Shown: piece by piece, positions 1 through 8,716 of the stretch
How positions within the stretch are numbered: the first letter of the stretch is position 1
How the letters are laid out: the number at the start of each line of letters is the position of its first letter
NCBI RefSeq assembly: GCF_028765165.1
Contig: NZ_JARADB010000004.1
Coordinates: forward strand, 372,001-436,000
DNA from: Paenibacillus sp. MAHUQ-63
GTDB lineage: Bacteria > Bacillota > Bacilli > Paenibacillales > NBRC-103111
Direction of reading: 5' to 3'
DNA: 64,000 bases
Program-made: the position numbers and the translations under genes
Notes under the pieces: model-generated
What the model was told of the DNA's origin: nothing
The model's input: the letters and a program-made list of their open reading frames with translations, nothing else
The model's database searches: none

Positions 1-189
1 GGCGTTGATCAGGAAAATTCGAAGAAGATCAATACCCTCATCCGGGATTCCAAGCTGAAAGTGAAAACACAGGTACAAGGCGATCAAATCCGTGTCACAG
101 GAAAGAGCCGGGACGATTTGCAAGCCGTTATCGCACTGCTGCGCAAAGCCGATATCCCTCTCGATCTGCAATTCGTTAACCTGAAATAG
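1..189 (+). CDS. YajQ family nucleotide-binding protein, C-terminal fragment
   Basis: Only the last 62 codons are inside the window; the frame is open from base 1 and ends at TAG 187-189. The C-terminus ([19 protein letters not shown], ending in LQFVNLK) is the hallmark end of the YajQ/DUF520 family, small two-domain proteins that bind cyclic di-GMP or RNA in some bacteria. The ligand in Firmicutes is not settled. The gene is followed after 29 bases by an intrinsic terminator, so it is probably the end of its own transcription unit, separate from rimO. The identification rests on recalled family similarity of the C-terminal tail alone. Confidence 0.8.
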   Translation, partial: GVDQENSKKINTLIRDSKLKVKTQVQGDQIRVTGKSRDDLQAVIALLRKADIPLDLQFVNLK

Positions 190-218
190 TCATACATAAG
201 AGGTTCATTGATGAGAAA

Positions 219-243
219 CCCCCTAGATTTAGGGGGCTTTTAA
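219..243 (+). terminator. Intrinsic terminator after the yajQ-like gene
   Basis: A 7-bp stem (CCCCCTA 219-225 with TAGGGGG 230-236) with a 4-base loop is followed by CTTTTAATTTT. It lies between the upstream gene and the rimO promoter. Confidence 0.85.
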
Positions 244-245
244 TT

Positions 246-274
246 TTGACACCCTATATGGCTTGTATTATACT
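246..274 (+). promoter_or_regulatory. SigA-type promoter of rimO-pgsA
   Basis: TTGACA (246-251), a 17-base spacer and TATACT (269-274) make a near-consensus promoter. Transcription would begin near 281, which excludes the upstream GTG at 283 as the rimO start and supports the ATG at 316. Confidence 0.8.
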
Positions 275-315
275 TGTAAAGAGTGTTTTTAGGACTATTG
301 GAGGTTGTTTTTCAC

Positions 316-1647
316 ATGACAGAAAAGGTTAAGGTGGTAACCCTCGGATGCGAAAAGAATATGGTCGACTCCGAGATTATGGCAGGGCTTATACATGGAC
401 GAGGCTTCCAGCTTGTTGAGAACAAGGAAGAAGCTACGGTTATTATCGTGAACACTTGCGGGTTCATCGATGCAGCGAAAGAAGAATCCGTGAATACAAT
501 TTTGGATATGGCCGAATTGAAAGAAACAGCGAATCTTAAAGCGCTTATCGTATCGGGGTGTTTGACACAGCGCTATAAGAAGCAGCTGCTAGACGAAATG
601 CCGGAGATTGACGGTATTGTGGGAACGGGGGATTTTGATAAAATCAACGAGATCGTAGACGAGGCGCTTCGGGGCAAAAGACCTTTCCTCGTTGGGAATC
701 CGGTCTTTAATTATGATGCGGACCTGCCTAGACTCGTTACTACGCCGCGCTATACAGCCTATGTGAAGATCGCCGAAGGCTGTGACAACGCCTGCACCTT
801 CTGCTCCATCCCGATTATGCGCGGAAGCTTCAAAAGCAGAAGCATGGAGTCGATCGTTGCCGAGGTCGCTAACCTGGCCTCCCAAGGCGTCAAAGAAGTT
901 AGCTTGATCGCACAAGATTCTACGAATTACGGTACGGATCTGTATGATCGTTTCATGCTGCCTACTTTGTTGAATAAAGTGAGCGAAGTGGAAGGCATCG
1001 AATGGGTACGTCTGCATTATGCCTATCCTGGCTTCTTCAGCGATGAATTAATCGAAGTCATGGCTACTAACCCTAAGGTTTGCAAATATATCGATATGCC
1101 GCTGCAGCACAGCGAGGATTCGATTCTGAAGCGGATGCGCCGTCCTGGCCGCCAGAAGGATACGCGTGAATTGGTGCGTAAGATTCGCGAAGCGATTCCG
1201 GATGTTGCTCTGCGTACGTCGCTCATCGTCGGTTTCCCGGGAGAAACGGAGCAAGACTTTGAGAATTTGAAAGAGTTTGTGCGTGAAGTGCAATTTGACC
1301 GTCTCGGTGTGTTCACCTATTCCAAAGAGGATGATACGCCAGCGGCGCGCTTGCCTGATCAAGTTCCGGACGATGTGAAGGAATATCGTGCGAACACGAT
1401 TATGGAAATTCAACGCCAAATTTCGAATCTCCGCGGAGGTCGCCGCATCGGTCAAGAGATCGACGTGTTGATCGAGAAGTATGACGGCAGAAGCGACGTG
1501 TATGTTGGCCGCTCGCAATTCGATGCTCCGGAGATCGACGGAGAAGTATTCGTATCCAACGGCCATCAGCTGAAAATCGGTGAACTCGCCAAAGTTCGCA
1601 TTACCCACTCTTATGAGTTTGACTTATCCGGGGAGGTTATTGCATGA
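316..1647 (+). CDS. rimO: Ribosomal protein uS12 methylthiotransferase RimO
   Basis: A radical SAM methylthiotransferase that adds a methylthio group to the conserved aspartate of ribosomal protein S12. The N-terminal MTTase domain has the three cluster cysteines in LGCEKN (C12), NTCGF and SGCLTQ. The radical SAM motif is CDNACTFC, near residue 157. A TRAM RNA-binding domain fills the C-terminus. The S12-type motif ADLPRL before the SAM domain and a length of 443 residues fit RimO rather than MiaB, which is encoded separately at 13.3 kb. I chose ATG 316: GGAGG at 300-304 lies 11 bases upstream, and the longer GTG start at 283 would sit at the transcription start. The stop overlaps the pgsA start (ATGA), so the two genes are translationally coupled. 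Confidence 0.95.
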   Translation: MTEKVKVVTLGCEKNMVDSEIMAGLIHGRGFQLVENKEEATVIIVNTCGFIDAAKEESVNTILDMAELKETANLKALIVSGCLTQRYKKQLLDEMPEIDGIVGTGDFDKINEIVDEALRGKRPFLVGNPVFNYDADLPRLVTTPRYTAYVKIAEGCDNACTFCSIPIMRGSFKSRSMESIVAEVANLASQGVKEVSLIAQDSTNYGTDLYDRFMLPTLLNKVSEVEGIEWVRLHYAYPGFFSDELIEVMATNPKVCKYIDMPLQHSEDSILKRMRRPGRQKDTRELVRKIREAIPDVALRTSLIVGFPGETEQDFENLKEFVREVQFDRLGVFTYSKEDDTPAARLPDQVPDDVKEYRANTIMEIQRQISNLRGGRRIGQEIDVLIEKYDGRSDVYVGRSQFDAPEIDGEVFVSNGHQLKIGELAKVRITHSYEFDLSGEVIA

Positions 1648-2231
1648 ACCTGGCCAACCGCATCACCGTGGCGAGGATATTACTAGTACCGATCATCATG
1701 TTTTTTCTCTTGATTAAGGTCAAATTTCCTCATATACGGATAGAGGAGTTTAGCATTACGTATAATCAAATTATTGCTGCTTTAATTTTCATTATTGCAG
1801 CGAGCACGGACAGCTTGGACGGTTACATCGCCCGCAAACGCAATCTTGTCACCAACTTGGGCAAGCTGCTTGACCCTTTGGCGGATAAGCTGCTTGTTAC
1901 GGCTGTGCTCGTATCGCTCGTGGAAATGGATAAAGTGGATGCTTGGATCGTCATTGTCATCATCAGCAGGGAATGGGCAGTAACAGGACTACGCCAAATC
2001 GCGCTTCTGGAAGGGACAGTGATGGCGGCCAGCAAGTGGGGGAAAGCGAAGACGGCGGCTCAGATTACTGCCATCATTGCGCTACTTATCAATAATTTTC
2101 CGTTTACGTTTTTGCATATTCCCTTTGATGTCATAGCCAGTTGGGCAGCGGCCATCATAACGGTTTACTCAGGCATTGAGTATTTTGTCAAAAACAAACA
2201 TGTCATAGACTTTTCAGAAAAGACACAATAG
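1644..2231 (+). CDS. pgsA: CDP-diacylglycerol--glycerol-3-phosphate 3-phosphatidyltransferase
   Basis: Membrane enzyme that makes phosphatidylglycerol phosphate, the committed step to phosphatidylglycerol and cardiolipin. The CDP-alcohol phosphotransferase signature DG-x2-AR-x8-G-x3-D-x3-D is complete: D59, G60, A63, R64, G73, D77 and D81, preceded by D56. Several hydrophobic segments (about residues 8-26, 42-54, 84-96, 145-180) agree with the multi-pass membrane family, and 195 residues is the usual length. The start codon lies inside the rimO stop (ATGA), the same coupling seen for many Bacillales pgsA genes. The next gene, cinA, follows after 40 bases and is probably co-transcribed. Confidence 0.95.
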   Translation: MNLANRITVARILLVPIIMFFLLIKVKFPHIRIEEFSITYNQIIAALIFIIAASTDSLDGYIARKRNLVTNLGKLLDPLADKLLVTAVLVSLVEMDKVDAWIVIVIISREWAVTGLRQIALLEGTVMAASKWGKAKTAAQITAIIALLINNFPFTFLHIPFDVIASWAAAIITVYSGIEYFVKNKHVIDFSEKTQ

Positions 2232-2271
2232 GGCGACCTATTGGTTTTTTTCTATTCAGGAGGCGGCTTGG

Positions 2272-3528
2272 ATGAAAGCAGAAATCATCGCAATTGGAAC
2301 AGAGCTCTTGTTGGGGCAAATCGTGAATACGAACGCCCAATTCCTGTCCAGGGAATGCGCAGCGATCGGTGTAGACATGTATTTCCAGACCGTTGTCGGA
2401 GACAACGAGCAAAGACTGCTGGAAAGCTTCAAATTAGCCGCCTCAAGGGCGGATGTGGTCATCTGTACGGGAGGGCTTGGGCCGACGCAGGACGACCTGA
2501 CGAAGGATGTCCTAGCGGCGTACGCAGGCCGCCAGCTGCTTATCCACGAGCCGTCGATGAAGGCCATCGCGGAAATGTTCCAGAGCCGCGGCATCCATAT
2601 GGTCGAAAGCAACAGACGCCAGGCACTGATGATCGAAGGCAGCGACCCGCTGTATAACGAGACGGGGCTGGCCGTCGGGAATGCCTTCACGTTCGAAGGG
2701 ACGCATTTCATTCTTCTTCCCGGACCGCCCAAAGAAATGAAACCGATGTTCACGAAATATGCGGTACCTTGGCTTCGCGGGGTAATGAGTGAGGAAGTTC
2801 CGCTGTATTCCAAAATGCTGAAATTCGCCGGGATCGGCGAATCGAATTTGGAGCATGAATTAATAGACTTAATTCATGCCCAGACGGATCCTACCATCGC
2901 ACCGTATGCCAAGGAAGGAGAGGTCACGATCCGCTTAACGACGCGGGCTCATACCGCGGATGAAGGGGAGCGGAAGCTGTTCGCGACCGAGCAGGAAATT
3001 CGCAGCCGTCTAGGCCAGCATATTTATGCCGATGAAGACGTCCCGATCGAAGCGATCGTGCTACAACTCCTTGGCGAGCAGCAGATGACGCTGGCCGTCG
3101 CCGAAAGCTGCACAGGCGGCTTGCTAAGCGATATGCTTACTTCGATACCCGGGAGCTCCCGATCGTTCCTTGGCGGAATCATCGTATACTCCAACGCGCT
3201 GAAGCATAAGCTGCTCGGCGTTCCGATGGAAGTGTTGGAAGGCGAAGGGGCGCCCGGCGCGGTCAGCCAAGAGACGGCGGAGCTGCTCGCCGAACATCTG
3301 CTGACGGTGACGGGAAGCGATTATGGCCTTTCTGTAACGGGAGTGGCTGGACCCGATCCTTCGGAAGGCAAGCCGGTAGGGCTTGTTTACGTGGGATTCG
3401 CTCAGAAGAATAGGGAAACGCAAGTATTCACGCTGCAGCTTTCCGGAAACCGCGAGTCTATCAAGCACAGAGCCGCCAAAAGCGCACTCTATCAACTCTG
3501 GAAACGCTTGAAAGAAAGCAAGAACTAG
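2272..3528 (+). CDS. cinA: CinA family protein (competence/damage-inducible)
   Basis: Two-domain cytoplasmic protein of 418 residues, the family's usual length. The N-terminal half is a molybdopterin-binding/COG1058 fold with TGGLGPTQDD near residues 66-75 and the LPGPPKEM motif that follows in this fold. The C-terminal domain carries AESCTGG near residue 272 and TGVAGPDP, typical of nicotinamide mononucleotide deamidase (PncC). It therefore probably salvages pyridine nucleotides by converting NMN to nicotinate mononucleotide; a direct role in competence was proposed from co-transcription with recA in streptococci. The start ATG 2272 has AGGAGG 8-9 bases upstream. A strong terminator separates it from recA here, so it is not obviously SOS-controlled. 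Confidence 0.93.
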   Translation: MKAEIIAIGTELLLGQIVNTNAQFLSRECAAIGVDMYFQTVVGDNEQRLLESFKLAASRADVVICTGGLGPTQDDLTKDVLAAYAGRQLLIHEPSMKAIAEMFQSRGIHMVESNRRQALMIEGSDPLYNETGLAVGNAFTFEGTHFILLPGPPKEMKPMFTKYAVPWLRGVMSEEVPLYSKMLKFAGIGESNLEHELIDLIHAQTDPTIAPYAKEGEVTIRLTTRAHTADEGERKLFATEQEIRSRLGQHIYADEDVPIEAIVLQLLGEQQMTLAVAESCTGGLLSDMLTSIPGSSRSFLGGIIVYSNALKHKLLGVPMEVLEGEGAPGAVSQETAELLAEHLLTVTGSDYGLSVTGVAGPDPSEGKPVGLVYVGFAQKNRETQVFTLQLSGNRESIKHRAAKSALYQLWKRLKESKN

Positions 3529-3556
3529 CCTATAATTGAAAGAGTGTTGACGGAAG

Positions 3557-3597
3557 AACCGTAGCAAAGCGATAACTTTGTTACGGTTTTTTGTTTG
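3557..3597 (+). terminator. Strong intrinsic terminator after cinA
   Basis: A 13-bp stem (3557-3569 with 3576-3588, one G-U pair) with loop CGATAA is followed by TTTTTGTTTG. It insulates recA from the rimO-pgsA-cinA unit. Confidence 0.92.
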
Positions 3598-3610
3598 TTC
3601 GCGAAAAAGT

Positions 3611-3624
3611 CGAATGTATGTTCG
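3611..3624 (+). promoter_or_regulatory. SOS (LexA) box upstream of recA
   Basis: CGAATGTATGTTCG matches the Firmicute LexA operator CGAAC-N4-GTTCG with one mismatch (T for C in the left arm). It sits 10 bases upstream of the recA -35 box, the place expected for LexA control of recA. This is the only clear SOS box I found in the window. Confidence 0.88.
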
Positions 3625-3633
3625 AAAAAGTAC

Positions 3634-3662
3634 TTGGCAAACACCCAAAAACAAGTTATCAT
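3634..3662 (+). promoter_or_regulatory. recA promoter
   Basis: TTGGCA (3634-3639), a 17-base spacer and TATCAT (3657-3662). A TATAAT at 3668-3673 is a closer -10 match but has no -35 at a workable distance. Transcription would start near 3669, about 25 bases before the TTG start of recA. Confidence 0.7.
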
Positions 3663-3693
3663 ATACCTATAATGATAGAAGGAAGTGAGTGTT

Positions 3694-4737
3694 TTGACAG
3701 ATCGTCGCGCCGCACTTGATAATGCATTACGACAAATTGAGAAACAGTTCGGAAAAGGCTCCATCATGAAGCTTGGAGAGTCAACACATATGCAAGTTGA
3801 AACGATCTCAAGTGGTGCGCTAGCACTTGATATTGCGCTTGGAATAGGTGGATTCCCGAGAGGCAGAATTATTGAAGTATACGGCCCTGAATCTTCAGGT
3901 AAGACAACAGTAGCCTTACATGCCATTGCAGAAGTACAAAAGGTTGGCGGACAAGCAGCATTCATCGACGCGGAGCACGCCTTGGATCCTTCTTATGCAA
4001 GTAAGCTCGGCATTAACATAGATGAGCTTTTGCTTTCCCAGCCGGATACGGGGGAGCAAGCTTTAGAAATCGCAGAAGCGCTAGTACGAAGCGGTGCAGT
4101 AGATATCATCGTTATCGACTCCGTTGCGGCACTTGTGCCGAAAGCCGAGATCGAAGGCGAGATGGGGGATTCTCACGTAGGTTTACAAGCTCGTTTGATG
4201 TCCCAAGCTCTTCGTAAGCTTTCCGGTGCTATTAACAAATCCAAAGTTATTGCGATTTTCATTAACCAATTGCGTGAGAAAGTCGGCGTGATGTTCGGGA
4301 ATCCAGAGACAACGCCAGGTGGCCGCGCATTGAAGTTCTACTCCTCGGTCCGACTGGATGTGCGTCGCGTAGAAACCATCAAACAAGGCAATGACATGGT
4401 TGGTAACCGGACAAGAATTAAAGTCGTTAAGAATAAAGTGGCACCTCCGTTTAAACAAGCGGAAGTCGACATTATGTACGGCGAAGGGATTTCGCGTGAA
4501 GGCAGTATTATCGATATTGCGACTGAGATGGATATCGTAAATAAGAGCGGTGCGTGGTACTCCTATGAAGGGGAGCGTCTCGGACAAGGCCGTGAGAACG
4601 CGAAGCAATTCTTGAAAGAGAATCAGGCCATCGCTGGAACTATTGAACAGAAAATTCGTGAGAACAGCAATTTAATTATTGCGGTCGGGCCGAACGTTGA
4701 CGAGGAAGACGATGAGTTAGAAGCGGCTTTCGAATAA
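3694..4737 (+). CDS. recA: Recombinase RecA
   Basis: DNA strand-exchange ATPase of homologous recombination and co-protease for LexA. The Walker A motif GPESSGKT is at about residues 64-71, followed by the IDAEHALD segment, the Walker B region [11 protein letters not shown] and the L2 loop region around [22 protein letters not shown]. The acidic C-tail ([12 protein letters not shown]) is typical. I chose TTG 3694, giving [12 protein letters not shown] and 347 residues, because this matches the usual Bacillales N-terminus and has AGAAGGAAG about 8 bases upstream. The GTG at 3685 would add MSV in front and overlap that ribosome site. A LexA box and its own promoter precede the gene; a hairpin then separates it from recX. 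Confidence 0.97.
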   Translation: MTDRRAALDNALRQIEKQFGKGSIMKLGESTHMQVETISSGALALDIALGIGGFPRGRIIEVYGPESSGKTTVALHAIAEVQKVGGQAAFIDAEHALDPSYASKLGINIDELLLSQPDTGEQALEIAEALVRSGAVDIIVIDSVAALVPKAEIEGEMGDSHVGLQARLMSQALRKLSGAINKSKVIAIFINQLREKVGVMFGNPETTPGGRALKFYSSVRLDVRRVETIKQGNDMVGNRTRIKVVKNKVAPPFKQAEVDIMYGEGISREGSIIDIATEMDIVNKSGAWYSYEGERLGQGRENAKQFLKENQAIAGTIEQKIRENSNLIIAVGPNVDEEDDELEAAFE

Positions 4738-4761
4738 AGCTCGCATATATCATATTAGGGG

Positions 4762-4797
4762 AAGCACCTTTAACCTTGGGTTAGGGTGCTTTCGTTC
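4762..4797 (+). terminator. Terminator or attenuator between recA and recX
   Basis: AAGCACC (4762-4768) pairs with GGTGCTT (4785-4791) around an inner TAACC/GGTTA stem, followed by a weak T run (TTCGTTC). It may terminate only part of recA transcription, letting some read into recX, which has no obvious promoter of its own. Confidence 0.65.
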
Positions 4798-4816
4798 ATT
4801 AAGGAGCTGAAAGAAC

Positions 4817-5500
4817 GTGGAGCGGGAAGAGCAGCAGCCGACTATCATTACCAAGGTTGAGAAGCAAAAGCGGGGCAAGCATCGTTATAATATATTTCTG
4901 AATGAAGAGTATGCGTTTTCGGTGCATGAAGATATTTTGATCAAACATCGCTTGGCGAAAGGGGAGAATGTCAATCTCCAAGAGATTGAAAAGATTATTG
5001 AGGACGAGGAGCGCAATAATGCTTATATGAAAGCAATTCGGGTGATCGGCCGGAGACCGCATTCGTCCAGCGAGTTGAAGCGCAAACTCAAAGAGAGCGG
5101 ATACGAACTGCCGATTGTGGAATGGGTGCTCCACAAGTTAGATCAGCAAAAATATCTCAACGATGAAGAATTCGCGAAGATGTGGACGGAGAGCCGGGTC
5201 ATCTCTCAGAAGAAAGGCCGCAATCTGGTTCGGCAGGAGTTGGAACAGAAGGGCATTCACAAGGACTTGGTGAAGCATGCATTGGAGCATATTAACCCCG
5301 AGGATGAGTTGGCGGGAGCGTTGAAGCTGGCCCAGACGAAGTGGAAGACGACGTCAGGAGAGCCATTCGATAAACGCAGGAAAACAGCGGCGTTCCTCAT
5401 GCGAAGAGGTTATACGGGTTCCGTTGTCAACAAGGTGCTTAGCCAAATTAGCAGCGATGCAGGCGAGGAGGAATTTGAAATTTCCGACGACTACTTTTAA
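4817..5500 (+). CDS. recX: Regulatory protein RecX
   Basis: Modulator of RecA that binds the RecA-DNA filament. The 227-residue protein is the long Firmicute form, rich in three-helix repeats, with the family motifs RPHSSSELKRKLKESGYE, LNDEEFAKMWTESRV and RRGYTGSVVNKVL in order. The start is GTG 4817, with AAGGAG 10 bases upstream. It is directly downstream of recA, the typical position, and probably depends on read-through from the SOS-controlled recA promoter. The C-terminus (EEEFEISDDYF) is acidic. There is no sign of truncation. Confidence 0.92.
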   Translation: MEREEQQPTIITKVEKQKRGKHRYNIFLNEEYAFSVHEDILIKHRLAKGENVNLQEIEKIIEDEERNNAYMKAIRVIGRRPHSSSELKRKLKESGYELPIVEWVLHKLDQQKYLNDEEFAKMWTESRVISQKKGRNLVRQELEQKGIHKDLVKHALEHINPEDELAGALKLAQTKWKTTSGEPFDKRRKTAAFLMRRGYTGSVVNKVLSQISSDAGEEEFEISDDYF

Positions 5501-5550
5501 TAGTTAACGCCATTAAACATGTGGCAGAATTAGTTAATGGCATTAACTAT
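5500..5550. repeat. 17-bp inverted repeat after recX, carrying TTAAyGNCATTAA palindromes
   Basis: Arms 5500-5516 and 5534-5550 are inverted complements with one mismatch and enclose 17 bases. Each arm is itself nearly palindromic (TTAACGCCATTAA at 5504-5516 and TTAATGGCATTAA at 5534-5546). There is no T run, so it is a poor terminator; it may be a paired protein-binding site. Related 13-mers occur at 35294 and 46271. Confidence 0.6.
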
Positions 5551-5596
5551 TTGAGGCGGTATGGAGCGACTGCCAAGTTCATCCGAGGACAATCGC

Positions 5597-5626
5597 TTGA
5601 CAAGCTTCTTCGACAAAAGATAAAAT
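5597..5626 (+). promoter_or_regulatory. Promoter of rny
   Basis: TTGACA (5597-5602), an 18-base spacer and TAAAAT (5621-5626). It predicts a transcript start near 5633 and a leader of about 245 bases before the rny start codon. Confidence 0.7.
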
Positions 5627-5880
5627 AACAGTGTATATTTTCATAATGTATTCAAAATCATACTAATTTCATTGATTTTGAGGGGACAGCTGTAAAAACC
5701 GCCAATTTTTACGCTGTTGATTATGGATTATTAGCACTATAGTGCCTCTAAGGCGCGGTGCGCATTCCTTTAAGAGCCATTTGGGTATGTAATGAAAGTT
5801 TAACAATTAAAAATCGGATCAAAAAACCGAACGGAATCCCAGGCTAACACCTTGGAGAAACCAACGAGGAGGTGAACAAG
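5627..5880 (+). other. Long structured 5' leader of rny
   Basis: No gene is visible here. The leader holds a hairpin at 5687-5716 (CAGC and GTAAAAA pairing with TTTTTAC and GCTG across a 1-base bulge), a 12-bp palindrome GCACTATAGTGC near 5733-5744 and GCGC/GCGC repeats just after it. It ends in AGGAGG (5867-5872), 8 bases before the rny ATG. I do not recognise a known riboswitch. RNase Y leaders can be targets of RNA-level control, but nothing here proves it. Confidence 0.45.
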
Positions 5881-7422
5881 ATGATGACTTTCATCTGGAT
5901 CGCGATCATTCTCATTGTTGGAGCTGCATGCTTAGGGATTGGTTATTTTATCCGTAAATCTCTTGCAGAAGCGAAAATTTCCAGTGCTGAAGAAGCCGCT
6001 GAGCAGATTAGAGAAGCTGCTAAGAAAGAAGCAGATGCACTGAAAAAAGAAACGGTTCTGGAAGCGAAGGACGAAGTGCACAAGCTTAGGTCCGAAGCTG
6101 AAAAAGACATTCGTGAACGTCGGAATGAAATTCAACGACAAGAAAGACGATTGTTGCAAAAAGAGGAATCGCTGGATAAAAAATTAGAATCTCTCGAGCG
6201 TAAAGAAGAGCAAGTTGCCAACAAAGAGAAGCGGATCGAGGATACGCAAAATCAAATTGATCAGCTTTATAAGAGCCAGGTTTCGGAGCTAGAGCGAATT
6301 TCCGGACTTACCATGGAAGAAGCGAAGAGCATCATTCTTACCAATGTGGAGCAGGAAGTGCGTCACGAAACTGCACAGCTTATTAAGGAAATCGAAACGC
6401 AGGCCAAAGAAGATGGCGATAAGAAAGCTCGTGAAATCATCACGCTCGCCATTCAACGTTGTGCCGCAGATCATGTTGCGGAGACGACCGTTTCCGTTGT
6501 TTCATTGCCAAATGAAGAAATGAAAGGCCGCATCATCGGTCGTGAGGGACGGAATATCCGTGCATTGGAAACTTTGACGGGGATCGACCTTATTATTGAC
6601 GATACGCCAGAGGCAGTTATTTTATCTGGATTTGATCCAATCCGACGTGAAATTGCACGCACATCTTTGGAGAAGCTTGTTGCGGATGGACGGATTCATC
6701 CTGCACGCATCGAAGAGATGGTGGAGAAGTCCCGTAAGGAAGTGGACGAACGGATCCGCGAATACGGCGAGCAAGCGACGTTCGAGGTTGGTGTTCACGG
6801 GCTGCATCCTGACTTGATCAAGATTTTGGGTCGACTGAAATTTAGAACAAGCTATGGTCAGAACGTGCTGAAACATTCCATGGAAGTAGCTTATCTGGCT
6901 GGTCTGATGGCTGGAGAGCTCGGGGTAGACGTAACTTTGGCGAAACGTGCCGGGCTTCTTCATGATATCGGTAAGGCGCTTGACCACGAGGTAGAAGGAT
7001 CTCACGTAGAAATCGGCGTAGAGATTGGTAAGAAATACAAGGAGCATCCAATCGTAATTAACAGTATTGCTTCGCACCATGGCGATGTTGAAGCAACTTC
7101 GGTGATTGCGATGTTGGTCGGAGCGGCGGACGCCTTATCGGCTGCCAGACCTGGAGCACGCAGAGAAACACTCGAGACTTATATTAAGCGTTTGGAGAAG
7201 CTCGAAGAAATATCGGAATCCTTTGAAGGTGTTGAGAAATCTTACGCCATTCAAGCAGGCCGCGAAGTACGCGTCATGGTTCAACCGGAGAAAGTGGATG
7301 ACACCGAAGCGTTCCGCTTAGCCCGTGATATTACCAAAAAAATCGAGGGTGAACTCGATTATCCGGGACATATTAAGGTTACGGTCATTCGTGAAACACG
7401 AGCTGTTGAATACGCGAAATAG
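5881..7422 (+). CDS. rny: Ribonuclease Y
   Basis: Membrane-anchored endoribonuclease that initiates mRNA decay in Firmicutes. In order: one N-terminal transmembrane helix (about residues 4-24), a long charged coiled coil (about 30-195) rich in E, K and R heptads, a KH RNA-binding domain around [10 protein letters not shown] (near 215), and the HD domain with the metal-binding motif [12 protein letters not shown] near 358. Length is 513 residues from ATG 5881. The GTG at 5872 lies inside the AGGAGG ribosome site and was rejected as the start. The gene has its own promoter and a terminator. ymdB and spoVS follow, as in other Bacillales, and ricA, whose product works with RNase Y, lies 8 kb downstream. 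Confidence 0.96.
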   Translation: MMTFIWIAIILIVGAACLGIGYFIRKSLAEAKISSAEEAAEQIREAAKKEADALKKETVLEAKDEVHKLRSEAEKDIRERRNEIQRQERRLLQKEESLDKKLESLERKEEQVANKEKRIEDTQNQIDQLYKSQVSELERISGLTMEEAKSIILTNVEQEVRHETAQLIKEIETQAKEDGDKKAREIITLAIQRCAADHVAETTVSVVSLPNEEMKGRIIGREGRNIRALETLTGIDLIIDDTPEAVILSGFDPIRREIARTSLEKLVADGRIHPARIEEMVEKSRKEVDERIREYGEQATFEVGVHGLHPDLIKILGRLKFRTSYGQNVLKHSMEVAYLAGLMAGELGVDVTLAKRAGLLHDIGKALDHEVEGSHVEIGVEIGKKYKEHPIVINSIASHHGDVEATSVIAMLVGAADALSAARPGARRETLETYIKRLEKLEEISESFEGVEKSYAIQAGREVRVMVQPEKVDDTEAFRLARDITKKIEGELDYPGHIKVTVIRETRAVEYAK

Positions 7423-7435
7423 AGTAGACTATGCG

Positions 7436-7470
7436 AAAAGTGGCTGATACAGCCACTTTTCCTTATTTTC
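7436..7470 (+). terminator. Intrinsic terminator after rny
   Basis: AAAAGTGGCT (7436-7445) pairs perfectly with AGCCACTTTT (7451-7460) across a 5-base loop, followed by CCTTATTTTC. Confidence 0.88.
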
Positions 7471-7521
7471 AGGCGGTCCATATGAGTGCTGCTGAAATGA
7501 CATAAAGGAGTTACAACTGTT

Positions 7522-8316
7522 ATGAAAATTGTATTTATCGGTGATATTGTCGGATCTGTAGGGCGTAAAGCATTGAAAAACGTCATGCCGCGATTGAAAC
7601 AAGCCTATCCGCACGCTGTTTTTATTGCCAATGGAGAGAACGCGGCGGCAGGGAAAGGGATTACCTCGGCTATCGCTAAGGAAATCTATGAGATGGGCAT
7701 TCAGGCCTTGACAATGGGCAATCATACATGGGATCAGAAGGAGATATTCGATTTCATCGACAAGGACGAGAAGATGGTGCGTCCGGCTAACTTTCCGCCG
7801 GGAACGCCAGGCAGGGGACATACGGTCATTAAGGTCAAAGACCAGGAACTGCTTATTATCAATCTGCAGGGCCGGACGTTCCTGCCGCCGATTGATTGTC
7901 CTTTCCGCAAAGCGGATGAAATTCTGGATGCTCAGAAGAAGAAGCACAAGTTCGTATTCGTCGACTTTCATGCCGAGGCAACGTCGGAGAAAATTGCGAT
8001 GGGCTGGCATTTGGACGGGCGGGTATCGGCTGTCGTAGGAACGCATACGCATGTGCAGACGAATGACAATCGTGTTCTACCGCAAGGGACCGCTTACGTG
8101 ACGGATGTCGGCATGGTAGGCCCGCGGGACGGCATTCTCGGCGTCGAGCGCAGTGCGGTACTGCAGAAGTTCAAGACGCAGCTTCCTGTGCGTTTCGTGA
8201 CGGATGAAGGCAAGTGGCATTTCCATGCAGTGGTCATTGATCTTAACGACCAAACGGGACTAGCCAAAGATATTCAGCTTATCCGTTACGATGAAGATCA
8301 AGTATTCATGGATTGA
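7522..8316 (+). CDS. ymdB: YmdB family metallophosphoesterase
   Basis: Member of the TIGR00282 metallophosphoesterase family; the Bacillus protein hydrolyses 2',3'-cyclic nucleotides and affects biofilm and motility decisions. Metal ligands are visible in order: GDIVGSVGRK (D8), NGENAAAGKG, MGNHTWDQ, the FHAEATSEK segment and VGTHTHVQTND near the C-terminal third. The protein has 264 residues with no signal peptide or membrane segment, so it acts in the cytoplasm. ATG 7522 is preceded by AAAGGAG. It sits between rny and spoVS, the conserved order, but the terminator at 7436 means it is probably transcribed from a promoter between 7460 and 7520 that I could not identify. Confidence 0.93.
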   Translation: MKIVFIGDIVGSVGRKALKNVMPRLKQAYPHAVFIANGENAAAGKGITSAIAKEIYEMGIQALTMGNHTWDQKEIFDFIDKDEKMVRPANFPPGTPGRGHTVIKVKDQELLIINLQGRTFLPPIDCPFRKADEILDAQKKKHKFVFVDFHAEATSEKIAMGWHLDGRVSAVVGTHTHVQTNDNRVLPQGTAYVTDVGMVGPRDGILGVERSAVLQKFKTQLPVRFVTDEGKWHFHAVVIDLNDQTGLAKDIQLIRYDEDQVFMD

Positions 8317-8428
8317 TCAACTTTCAGAATATTGCAACAATTCATTTTGATTGGAATGTCATGTTTGGGCATGCTCCGGAATATGATGGGTAATGGAACT
8401 ATCCATCATTCCCGAGGAGGTACTATTC

Positions 8429-8689
8429 ATGGATGTATTAAAAGTTTCAGCAAAATCCAATCCAAACTCCGTTGCCGGTGCATTGGCAGGCGTTTTGCGA
8501 GAGCGCGGAGCTGCAGAGCTCCAAGCGATCGGTGCAGGCGCCCTCAACCAAGCCATTAAAGCAGTAGCTATCGCAAGAGGATTTGTGGCGCCTAGCGGAG
8601 TTGACTTAATTTGTGTACCAGCCTTCACAGATATCGTGATTGACGGGGAAGATCGGACGGCCATCAAACTTATCGTAGAGCCTAGGTAA
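8429..8689 (+). CDS. spoVS: Stage V sporulation protein S
   Basis: Small, extremely conserved 86-residue protein needed for progression through sporulation past stage V in Bacillus; its fold is a nucleic-acid-binding type related to Alba. The sequence begins MDVLKVSAKSNPNSVAGALA, which is diagnostic. ATG 8429 is chosen because GAGGAGG lies 8 bases upstream and the resulting length is exactly that of the family; the earlier in-frame start at 8393 would add twelve unconserved residues. A terminator follows. In Bacillus the gene depends on SigH; I could not find a convincing SigH promoter here. Confidence 0.96.
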   Translation: MDVLKVSAKSNPNSVAGALAGVLRERGAAELQAIGAGALNQAIKAVAIARGFVAPSGVDLICVPAFTDIVIDGEDRTAIKLIVEPR

Positions 8690-8716
8690 CGACATTCCCA
8701 TACATAATGCACACAG

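Noticed and set aside
3668-3673. TATAAT as the -10 box of recA
   Set aside because: It is a perfect hexamer, but TTGGCA is 28 bases away; TATCAT at 3657 has the exact 17-base spacing, so it is the better choice.
5504-5550. recX terminator
   Set aside because: The inverted repeat is AT-rich with a 17-base loop and is not followed by a T run, so termination is unlikely; it is listed as a repeat instead.
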